Positions 32,557-40,463 of a stretch of 64,000 nt of DNA are shown in pieces; position 1 is the first letter of the stretch; every line of letters starts with the position of its first letter. The stretch comes from CAVQCX01 sp963775335 (lineage in GTDB: Bacteria > Pseudomonadota > Gammaproteobacteria > Chromatiales > Chromatiaceae). Under the pieces are notes generated by a model. That model did no database searches. It was not told the origin of the DNA and was given only the letters and a program-made list of their open reading frames with translations. Both the position numbers and the translations under genes were made by a program. The DNA is taken from positions 806,001-870,000 of the forward strand of contig CAVZIJ010000003.1 of the NCBI GenBank assembly GCA_963775335.1, given 5' to 3'.

Positions 32557-33450
32557 ATGCGGTTCAAGGTCAGTCACCGGACCCAATATGCCTACTCGGA
32601 GCCCGTGTCCCGGGGCTACAACCTGGCGCACCTCCACCCGCGCAGTTTCGGCCGTCAGAGCTGTCGGGATGTCCAGATCAGCATAGAGCCGGAGCCGGCC
32701 CACAGGGCCGAGTGGACGGACCTGTTCGGTAACCGGGTGCTGCATTTCGCGGTGGAGCAGCCGCACAAGCGTCTGGTCGTGACCGCGACCAGCGAGGTCG
32801 AGATCGAGCCCGACGACGTTGCACCGGACCTGGACCATCCCCTGCCCTGGGAAAAGGCACGGGATCACCTGCGCAGGCACCATAACAGTGCCCAGGACCT
32901 GGAAGCGCACCACTATCTCCCCGCTTCCCCTCTGGTGCCGGCCAGCCCCGAGCTCGGCACCTATGCGACCGCGTCCTTCCCCGAGGGCAGATCGCTCCTG
33001 AGCGCCGTGCAGGACCTCATGGGCCGAATCCACGCCGATTTTGTCTACGACCCCGGCTTCACCAGCGTCGCTACCGCGCTCGAGGAGGTGCTGGCCCACC
33101 GCCGAGGCGTCTGCCAGGATTTTGCACACCTGGCGATCGGCGCGCTACGCTCCCAGGGGCTCGCTGCCCGCTACGTCAGCGGCTATCTGGAGACCGAGCC
33201 GCCACCCGGACAGCCGCGCCTGCGGGGTGCCGACGCCTCCCACGCCTGGTTCTCGGTGTACGTGCCCGGACTCGGGTGGGTCGATTTCGACCCCACGAAC
33301 AACCAGGTTCCCATGGATCGGCACATCACCACCGCCTGGGGGCGGGACTACGCCGACGTGGCCCCGCTGAGAGGAGTGATCTTCGGCGGCGGCGCCCGGC
33401 ACCATCTCGCGGTCGCGGTCGACGTGGAGCGGATCGACCCAGCCGGCTAG
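32557..33450 (+). CDS. Transglutaminase-like cysteine peptidase
   Basis: 297 residues from ATG 32557, 4 nt after the previous stop, so the two are co-translated. The N-terminal beta domain is MRFKVSHRTQYAYSEPVSRGY. The papain-like core carries the triad Cys (HRRGVCQDFAHLAIGALRSQG), His (ADASHAWFSVYVPGLGW) and Asp (VDFDPTNNQ). Such proteins accompany circularly permuted ATP-grasp and alpha-E genes, and are thought to cut or transfer the peptide made by the ligase. No signal peptide, so it is cytoplasmic. Confidence 0.92.
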   Translation: MRFKVSHRTQYAYSEPVSRGYNLAHLHPRSFGRQSCRDVQISIEPEPAHRAEWTDLFGNRVLHFAVEQPHKRLVVTATSEVEIEPDDVAPDLDHPLPWEKARDHLRRHHNSAQDLEAHHYLPASPLVPASPELGTYATASFPEGRSLLSAVQDLMGRIHADFVYDPGFTSVATALEEVLAHRRGVCQDFAHLAIGALRSQGLAARYVSGYLETEPPPGQPRLRGADASHAWFSVYVPGLGWVDFDPTNNQVPMDRHITTAWGRDYADVAPLRGVIFGGGARHHLAVAVDVERIDPAG

Positions 33451-33574
33451 ACCGAGGTGCGCGTAGATACAAGGCTCTCAGGCGCATTTGACGGTACGTC
33501 CAGCGGGGGCCGAGCGCAACGCGGTAGACGCGGCCAGATCGGGAGCCCCATCGGGGCTTAGGTGAGTATGGGGT

Positions 33575-34336
33575 CTAGGAGCCCGTCTGAAAGAAGGAGC
33601 CCTGGATCTCCCATTCGAACCGCGGCAGCGCCCGGAACCCCGCCTGAATCCCCGCCTGCCAAGCCGCGGCCGTCTCTTTCATGAACGGATCTTCTGCCGC
33701 GAACTTCATGTGCCGGCCGATCTCCAGGCTGTCCCCGTAGTACAGGGCGAGCTCGAAAGGCGGTCCAACCGTGATGTTCGAGCGCGCCGTGGCATCCAGG
33801 GAGACCAGCAGCAGGCGCCCGCCCTCTTCCACTGAGAGTCCGGGCCGGGCGATCCGATCCAGGGCCGGTTTGCCGTACTTGCTCTCGCCGATCTGCAGAT
33901 AGGGCGTCTCCGGAGAGGCAGTGATGTAGTTTCCCTGAGGGTAGATGAGGATGAGACCGTGGGGCTGTCCCTTGATCTGCCCTCCGATGATCAGGGTCGT
34001 CTCGCCGCTCACCCCACTTTGGTGCAACGCCGGCCCGTGCTGGTTCTGAACCTTGACGCTGAGCTTGCCGACATACTCCGCGGCCTCGAACAGATAGCGA
34101 ACGTTCGCCAGGTTGCAGCCATCACCCGGGTAATCCAGGTCCCGTTGGATATGGTTCATCACCTCCTGGGTCGTCGCCAGGTTTCCGGCCGAGAGAATGA
34201 CGAATACCCGGTCCGGGGCGGGCCTGAACACCCGCATCTTGCTGTAGGTAGTGACGTAATCCACGCCAGCGTTGGTGCGGGAATCCGAGGCGAAGGCCAG
34301 ACCACCGTCCAGGCAGATACCGACACAATAGGTCAT
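33575..34336 (-). CDS. Anbu proteasome-like peptidase
   Basis: 253 residues from ATG 34336. It is the Anbu (ancestral beta-subunit) homologue of proteasome beta and HslV: MTYCVGICLDGGLAFASDSRTNAG at the N-terminus, with Thr2 directly after the initiator Met as the expected N-terminal nucleophile and the conserved Asp/Ser of ASDSRTNAG. Further on come VFVILSAGNLATTQEVMNHI and the Gly-rich GETTLIIGGQIKGQPHGLILIYP. Anbu forms helical or ring oligomers in the cytoplasm. It is divergent from the transglutaminase-DUF2126 gene (195-nt spacer, likely shared promoters) and converges on the preceding operon. A small AGCCCC/GGGGCT hairpin at about 33541-33558 lies between the convergent ends. Confidence 0.93.
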   Translation of the reverse strand: MTYCVGICLDGGLAFASDSRTNAGVDYVTTYSKMRVFRPAPDRVFVILSAGNLATTQEVMNHIQRDLDYPGDGCNLANVRYLFEAAEYVGKLSVKVQNQHGPALHQSGVSGETTLIIGGQIKGQPHGLILIYPQGNYITASPETPYLQIGESKYGKPALDRIARPGLSVEEGGRLLLVSLDATARSNITVGPPFELALYYGDSLEIGRHMKFAAEDPFMKETAAAWQAGIQAGFRALPRFEWEIQGSFFQTGS

Positions 34337-34531
34337 AAAAACGTCCAGCGATCGGAGCAGAAACCGTCTCAGTATGGGCCTTTGGGTCCCCTCGGGAAAG
34401 CCTCGCCCTCTCTCCGGCCATAGGTCACCAACAGGCCGCCGGCGAAGAGCAGAGGATGCTCGAGATCGGTTGGCCCGGATGCTGCATACTAGCGTGCTTG
34501 AAGATCCCTGCTCTCTCAACCCGGGCGTCCC

Positions 34532-37500
34532 ATGTCGATCCGCGTAGCCATTCACCACCGCACCGAATATCTCTACGACCGCCTGGTATCCCTGGGCCCT
34601 CATCTGGTGCGCCTGCGTCCGGCGCCCCACGTGCGGACACCGATCCACCAGTACTCGCTGCGCGTCGAGCCGGCCAAGCACTTCGTCAACTGGCAGCAAG
34701 ACCCGTTCGGAAACCACGTCGGGCGCTTCGTCTTCCCGGACAAGACGCGCCGGTTCTCCGTGGAGGTGGACCTGGTCGCCGAGATGGTGACCGTCAACCC
34801 CTTCGACTTCTTCGTCGAGGACCACGCCCAGCGTTGGCCGTTCGAGTACGAGCCGCAGCTGCGCAAGGAGCTGACACCTTACTTCGAGATTCTGGAGGCA
34901 GGTCCCAAGCTGCTGGAATGGCTCGACGGGGTCGCCCGCGAGCCGGTCAACACGGTGAATTTCCTCGTCGATCTCAACCAGCGCCTTCAGGAAGACATCG
35001 GCTACGTGATCCGCATGGAGCCCGGCGTGCAGGCCTGCGAGCAGACCCTCGGGTCGGCAAAGGGCTCGTGCCGGGATACGGGCTGGTTGCTGGTGCAGAT
35101 CCTGCGCCACCTCGGGCTCGCCGCGCGCTTCGTCTCCGGCTACCTGGTTCAGCTCGCGGCGGACGTGAAATCCCTCGACGGACCGTCCGGGCCCGAGATC
35201 GACTTCACCGACCTGCACGCCTGGACGGAGGTCTTCGTCCCGGGGGCCGGCTGGCTGGGTCTTGACCCGACCTCGGGTCTGTTCGCCGGCGAGGGCCATA
35301 TCCCGCTGGCTTGCACCCCCGATCCGGTCAGCGCCGCACCCATCTCGGGCGCCGTGGAAGAGAGCAAGGTCGAATTCCGCTTCGAGAACCGTGTGACCCG
35401 CATCCACGAGGACCCGCGCGTGACGCGCCCCTACACCGACCAGCAATGGTCGGAGATCGTAAATCTAGGCCACAGAGTCGACGAGACCCTGCAGAGCGGA
35501 GACGTGCGCTTGACCCTGGGGGGGGAGCCCACGTTCGTCTCCATCGACGACATGGACTCGGCCCAGTGGAACACCGCAGCGTTGGGCACGCACAAGCGGG
35601 AGCGTGCCGAGGTGTTGCTGCGCAGCCTCTGGCAGCGCTTCGCCCCGGGCGGCCTGCTTCACCACGGACAGGGCAAGTGGTATCCGGGAGAGCCCTTGCC
35701 CCGTTGGGCCCTGGGCTGCTATTGGCGCAGCGACGGCCAGGCGGTGTGGACCCGGCCAGAGCTGCTGGCGGATCCCACCGGGCACCAAGGGGCGGACGCA
35801 TCCCAGGCGCTTGCGTTCATCACAGCGCTGGCCGCGCGCCTCGGCCTGACCCCCGAGCACGCGACGGCCGGTTACGAGGATGTCCTTTACTACCTGTGGA
35901 AGGAGGGCACCCTACCCTCCAACGTCGAGGTGCTCGACTCGCGCTTGCGCGATCCCATGGAGCGCGCCAGGCTGCTGCGCCTGTTCCAGCAGGGACTCGA
36001 TCAGGTGATCGGTTACGCCCTCCCCATCGCCTGGGATGGCCAGAACGGCCGCTGGGTCTCCAGTCACTGGAAGTTCCGGCGCGGCCATATGTTCCTCATC
36101 CCGGGGGACTCGCCGATGGGCCTGCGTCTGCCGTTGGATTCCCTGCTGTGGGAGGCGGAAGGCCTGCGCCAGCCGCTGATCCCGGTCGATCCATTCGCGC
36201 CGCGCGAGGTGCTGCCGACGGAATTCGGCGAGGTGCACGCCCGCTATGCGGGACCGCTCGAGGCGGGACCCGGGCGGGCCGATGTCCGCGAGCAAGGCTT
36301 CGCGGATGCGCCCCGCACCCAGGACGGCTATCTGGTGCGAACCGCTCTATGCGTCGAGCCGCGGGGAGGAAGCATCCATATCTTCCTCCCCCCCCTCATG
36401 GGGCTCGCTAACTGGCTGGACCTGATCGCTTCGCTGGAGGCCACTGCGGCGGAGACCGGCACCCAGATCGTACTGGAGGGTTACGCGCCGCCCCGCGACG
36501 AGCGCCTGCGGCAGCTGCACATCACGCCCGACCCGGGGGTGATCGAGGTCAACGTCCCTCCGGTTTCCAGCTGGGACGAGCTCCTGACCCAGACCGAGAC
36601 GCTGTACGAAGAGGCGCGCCAAGCCCGCCTGGCGACAGAAAAATTCATGCTCGACGGCCGGCATACCGGCACCGGCGGGGGCAATCACGTCACCCTGGGC
36701 GGCCCCACGGCCGCGGACTCGCCGCTGCTGCGCCGACCCGAGGTGCTGTCCTCCCTGCTCAACTACTGGCAGAACCACCCGAGCCTGTCCTATCTGTTCT
36801 CCGGCCTGTTCATCGGCCCCACGTCCCAGGCCCCTCGAGTGGACGAGGCCCGCGACGACACGCTTTATGAGCTCTCCATCGCTTTTCAGCAGTTGCCGAC
36901 CGGCGAGGCCCCGGTGCCCTGGCTGGTGGATCGCGTGCTGCGCAACCTGCTGGTGGACGTCACCGGCAACACCCATCGTGCGGAGTTCTGCATCGATAAG
37001 CTGTATTCGCCGGACAGCCCCACCGGCCGGCTCGGCCTGGTGGAGTTCCGGGGCTTCGAGATGCCGCCGCACTGGCGCATGAGCGCGGTGCAGATACTGC
37101 TGCTCCGCGCCCTCGTGGCACACTTCTGGGACAACCCTTACCGCCGGTCCCTGGTGCGCTGGGGCACCGAGCTGCACGACCGGTTCATGCTGCCCCATTA
37201 CGTGGAGACGGACTTCGGCGACGTGGTAGATGACCTCAATCGCTGGGGCTTCAAGTTCCGCAAGAGCTGGTTCGACCCGTTCTTCGAATTCCGCTTCCCG
37301 CGCTACGGCACGATCAACGTGGGCGACGCGGAGCTGGAGCTGCGCTTCGCCGTGGAGCCCTGGCACGTGCTGGGCGAGGAGGTCACCGCCCAAGGCACCG
37401 CCCGCTTCGTCGACTCGTCGGTGGAGCGCCTGCAGGTGCGCGTCCGGGGTATTACCGAGGGGCGCCATCTGGTGACCTGCAACGGCCGCCGGGTACCTCT

Positions 37501-37846
37501 GCGGCGCACCGGCACGCGCGGTGAGCTGGTGGCAGGGGTGCGCTATAAGGCCTGGCAGCCACCCGCCGGCCTGCATCCGACCATCCCCAAGCACGCGCCC
37601 CTGGTGTTCGACCTGGTCGACGCCTGGAACGAGCATTCGCTCGGCGGCTGCACCTATCACGTGGCCCATCCCGGCGGGCGCAATTACGAGACCTTCCCGG
37701 TCAACGCCAGCGAGGCCGAATCGCGCCGTCTCGCCCGGTTCTGGGCCCTGGGGCACACCCCCGGGCCCTTGGCGCCGCCGCCCGAGGAGCCCTCAGGCGA
37801 CCACCCCTATACGTTGGACCTGCGTTACGGTCCGGACAGGCGCTGA
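34532..37846 (+). CDS. Transglutaminase-like protein fused to DUF2126
   Basis: 1104 residues from ATG 34532. Residues 1 to about 290 are a transglutaminase-fold peptidase (MSIRVAIHHRTEYLYDRLVS, then GSAKGSCRDTGWLLVQILRHLG with the Cys, LHAWTEVFVPGAGWLGLDPTSG with His and Asp). The remaining 800 or so residues are the DUF2126 domain of the same neighbourhood (LTLGGEPTFVSIDDMDSAQW, GPTSQAPRVDEARDDTLYEL, LVEFRGFEMPPHWRMSAVQI). The GEPTFV and VEFRGFEMPP motifs suggest a glutamine-synthetase-like ligase fold, which is inference. Co-directional with the next two genes (40-nt then 1-nt-overlap spacing). Confidence 0.92.
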   Translation: MSIRVAIHHRTEYLYDRLVSLGPHLVRLRPAPHVRTPIHQYSLRVEPAKHFVNWQQDPFGNHVGRFVFPDKTRRFSVEVDLVAEMVTVNPFDFFVEDHAQRWPFEYEPQLRKELTPYFEILEAGPKLLEWLDGVAREPVNTVNFLVDLNQRLQEDIGYVIRMEPGVQACEQTLGSAKGSCRDTGWLLVQILRHLGLAARFVSGYLVQLAADVKSLDGPSGPEIDFTDLHAWTEVFVPGAGWLGLDPTSGLFAGEGHIPLACTPDPVSAAPISGAVEESKVEFRFENRVTRIHEDPRVTRPYTDQQWSEIVNLGHRVDETLQSGDVRLTLGGEPTFVSIDDMDSAQWNTAALGTHKRERAEVLLRSLWQRFAPGGLLHHGQGKWYPGEPLPRWALGCYWRSDGQAVWTRPELLADPTGHQGADASQALAFITALAARLGLTPEHATAGYEDVLYYLWKEGTLPSNVEVLDSRLRDPMERARLLRLFQQGLDQVIGYALPIAWDGQNGRWVSSHWKFRRGHMFLIPGDSPMGLRLPLDSLLWEAEGLRQPLIPVDPFAPREVLPTEFGEVHARYAGPLEAGPGRADVREQGFADAPRTQDGYLVRTALCVEPRGGSIHIFLPPLMGLANWLDLIASLEATAAETGTQIVLEGYAPPRDERLRQLHITPDPGVIEVNVPPVSSWDELLTQTETLYEEARQARLATEKFMLDGRHTGTGGGNHVTLGGPTAADSPLLRRPEVLSSLLNYWQNHPSLSYLFSGLFIGPTSQAPRVDEARDDTLYELSIAFQQLPTGEAPVPWLVDRVLRNLLVDVTGNTHRAEFCIDKLYSPDSPTGRLGLVEFRGFEMPPHWRMSAVQILLLRALVAHFWDNPYRRSLVRWGTELHDRFMLPHYVETDFGDVVDDLNRWGFKFRKSWFDPFFEFRFPRYGTINVGDAELELRFAVEPWHVLGEEVTAQGTARFVDSSVERLQVRVRGITEGRHLVTCNGRRVPLRRTGTRGELVAGVRYKAWQPPAGLHPTIPKHAPLVFDLVDAWNEHSLGGCTYHVAHPGGRNYETFPVNASEAESRRLARFWALGHTPGPLAPPPEEPSGDHPYTLDLRYGPDRR

Positions 37847-37886
37847 GCGACGGAATTCTGCCGAGGACTGAGCGAGCGAGACCTTT

Positions 37887-39341
37887 ATGACCATCGACTG
37901 GAAGCAATACCCCGTCGCCGACTTTCACGACGAGCTGGTGACCCGCTCCAACCGACCACGGGCCCACACCAAGCAGATGCTGCGCCACCTTGCGTCCATG
38001 GACGAGAATGATCTCGCCGCCCGCCAGGCCGCCGCGGAGCTGGCCATCAAGGAGATGGGCATCACCTTCACGGTTTACTCCCAGGAAGGGGGAGCCATCG
38101 ACCGGGCCTGGCCCTTCGACATCATTCCCAGGATCATCTCCAAGAAAGAGTGGGACCGGGTGGAGGCCGGCCTCAAACAGCGGGTACGCGCGCTCAACCT
38201 GTTCATCGACGACCTCTACCACGACCAGAAGATCATCAAGGACAAGGTCTTCCCGGCGGAGGTGCTCGGCGACTCCCAGAACTTCCGGCCCCAGTGCGTG
38301 GGCATCAACCCCCCGTTCGGCGTCTGGGCGCACATCTGCGGCTCGGACCTGGTGCGGGACAAGGACGGGACCATCTACGTGCTGGAGGACAACCTGCGGG
38401 TTCCCTCAGGGGTCTCCTACATGCTGGAGAACCGCTTGGTGACCAAGCGGGTGTTCCCGGAGCTGTTCGAGGACTATGCGCCTCTGCCGGTGGACGGCTA
38501 TCCCTCGCAGCTGTTCGACGCCCTGGCCGCCCTCTCCCCGCGGCCGTCGGCGTATCCGGAGGTGGTGGTGCTGACTCCGGGCATCTACAACTCCGCTTAT
38601 TTCGAGCACAGCTATCTGGCCCAGCAGATGGGCTGCGAGCTGGTGGAGGGACGGGATCTGTTCGTCGACGCGGACGACTACGTGTACATGCGCACGGTCG
38701 AGGGCCCCGCCCGGGTGGACGTGATCTACCGGCGCATCGACGACTTGTTCATCGACCCGGAGGCATTCATACCGGATTCGGTGCTCGGCGTGCCCGGCCT
38801 GCTCAGGGCCTGGAAGGCCGGCAACGTCGCCCTGGCCAACGCACCCGGGGCTGGCGTGGCCGACGACAAGGTCGTCTACGCCTTCGTGCCGCAGATCATC
38901 AAGTACTACCTCGACGAAACCACGATCATCCCCAACGTGCCAACCTATCGGTGCATGTACGAGGCCGAGCGCGAGCACGTGTTGGCGAACCTCGACAAGC
39001 TGGTGGTCAAGCCGGCCAACGAATCCGGCGGCTACGGCATGCTGATGGGCCCCCAATCGAGCAAGGCCGAGCGCGACAAGTTCGCTGAGCTGATCCGCAA
39101 GAATCCCCGCAATTACGTCGCCCAGCCCGTGCTCACGCTGTCCACCGTCCCCACGGTGGTGGGCAAGACCGTCGAGCCGCGCCACGTCGACCTGCGCCCC
39201 TTCATCCTGAGCGCCGACAAGATACAGGTAACCACGGGCGGCTTGACGCGGGTCGCCCTGCGCAAGGGATCCCTGGTGGTCAATTCTTCGCAGGGCGGCG
39301 GCAGCAAGGATACTTGGATCGTCGATGAGGAGAACCGCTGA
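37887..39341 (+). CDS. Circularly permuted ATP-grasp protein (stand-alone)
   Basis: 484 residues. Same family as the N-terminal part of the protein at 29991: GITFTVYSQEGGAIDRAWPFD, EDNLRVPSGVSYMLENRLV, VLTPGIYNSAYFEHSYLAQQ, VYMRTVEGPARVDVIYRRIDD and the C-terminal nucleotide-binding TGGLTRVALRKGSLVVNSSQ followed by GGGSKDTW. It is expected to use ATP to form a peptide-like bond on an unknown acceptor. The stop codon overlaps the start of the alpha-E gene by one base (TGATG), so the two are made in equal amounts. Confidence 0.93.
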   Translation: MTIDWKQYPVADFHDELVTRSNRPRAHTKQMLRHLASMDENDLAARQAAAELAIKEMGITFTVYSQEGGAIDRAWPFDIIPRIISKKEWDRVEAGLKQRVRALNLFIDDLYHDQKIIKDKVFPAEVLGDSQNFRPQCVGINPPFGVWAHICGSDLVRDKDGTIYVLEDNLRVPSGVSYMLENRLVTKRVFPELFEDYAPLPVDGYPSQLFDALAALSPRPSAYPEVVVLTPGIYNSAYFEHSYLAQQMGCELVEGRDLFVDADDYVYMRTVEGPARVDVIYRRIDDLFIDPEAFIPDSVLGVPGLLRAWKAGNVALANAPGAGVADDKVVYAFVPQIIKYYLDETTIIPNVPTYRCMYEAEREHVLANLDKLVVKPANESGGYGMLMGPQSSKAERDKFAELIRKNPRNYVAQPVLTLSTVPTVVGKTVEPRHVDLRPFILSADKIQVTTGGLTRVALRKGSLVVNSSQGGGSKDTWIVDEENR

Positions 39342-40294
39342 TGCTCTCCCGAGTAGCCGAGAACATGTACTGGATGGCGCGCTACGTCGAGCGCGCCGAG
39401 GACACCGCCCGCCTGGTCACGGTGAATGCCAACCTCCTGCTCGACCTGCCCCGGGGCATCGCGCCGGGCTGGCGTCCCATGGTCGACATCTGCGGCGCCA
39501 ACGCCCAGTTCGAGGAGCGCTACGGCGAGTATTCCGAGCGCCACGTGCTGCGCTTCCTGCTGGGCGACACCGACAATCCCGGCTCGGTGCTCTCGGCGCT
39601 GACGGCCGCACGCGAGAGCTGTCGCACTATCCGCGACGCCGTGCCACGCGAGGGCTGGGAGCAGATCAACGAGTTGTACCTGTTCGCCAAGGACAACCTG
39701 GCCGCCGGCATCACCAAGGGCGGTCGCCACACCTATCTGAAGCGGATCGTGGTCGGGGCGCAGACCATAACCGGGCTGCTCGCCGGCACCATGAGCCACG
39801 ATCTCGGCTACGACTTCATCCGCATCGGCCGCAACCTGGAGCGCGCCGATATGACCTCCCGTATCATCGACGTGCGCTCGGCGGACCTGCTCCAGACCAC
39901 CTCCGATCTGCGTCCGTTCGACACCATCCAGTGGGTCAGCGTGCTGAAATCGCTCACGGGCTACCAGATGTACCGGCGCAGCATGCAGGTCGCGGTAAGC
40001 CGCGCCCAAGTCCTGAAATTTCTATTCCAGGGCCGGGACTTCCCGCGGGCGTTCTTGCATTGCGTCGACGCCGTGGAGGTGAGCATCGCGCCTCTGCCCA
40101 AGCCGGATGCCCCGCTACGGGTGGTCGCGCGCGTCAAGCGCACCGTGCAGGAGACCGACGTCGGCCAGCTCGAGCTCGCTGCCCTGCATCAATTCGTCGA
40201 CGACCTGCAGCTCGGTCTGACCGAATTACACACCGAGCTTGCAGGGGCCTATTTCCTGCCCGAGGCCGGCCTTCGGACTGCCGCCGCGGCCTGA
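39341..40294 (+). CDS. Alpha-E domain protein
   Basis: 317 residues of almost pure alpha-helix, starting MLSRVAENMYWMARYVERAED, the hallmark of alpha-E (DUF403) proteins. Later helices include FAKDNLAAGITKGGRHTYLKR and DFIRIGRNLERADMTSRIID. Its role is unknown. It always accompanies the circularly permuted ATP-grasp, and in this window is also found fused to one. Last gene of the transglutaminase-DUF2126/ATP-grasp/alpha-E transcript. GC-rich DNA with a CATCCGGGCTACGGGCT REP-like trace follows. Confidence 0.92.
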   Translation: MLSRVAENMYWMARYVERAEDTARLVTVNANLLLDLPRGIAPGWRPMVDICGANAQFEERYGEYSERHVLRFLLGDTDNPGSVLSALTAARESCRTIRDAVPREGWEQINELYLFAKDNLAAGITKGGRHTYLKRIVVGAQTITGLLAGTMSHDLGYDFIRIGRNLERADMTSRIIDVRSADLLQTTSDLRPFDTIQWVSVLKSLTGYQMYRRSMQVAVSRAQVLKFLFQGRDFPRAFLHCVDAVEVSIAPLPKPDAPLRVVARVKRTVQETDVGQLELAALHQFVDDLQLGLTELHTELAGAYFLPEAGLRTAAAA

Positions 40295-40463
40295 GGGTCG
40301 GCGGTGGTACCGGATACCGGCGGGAGGCGCTTCGCTTGCCCGCGCGGCAGTCCGGCGTCCGCCAAGCTCGTGCTGCGCGCCGTCCGGGCTTTCTTGCGAC
40401 CCCGCATTCCGCTGTCCTTCATCCGGGCTACGGGCTGTCTACCGTCTTTCGCCTTCGACCTTC

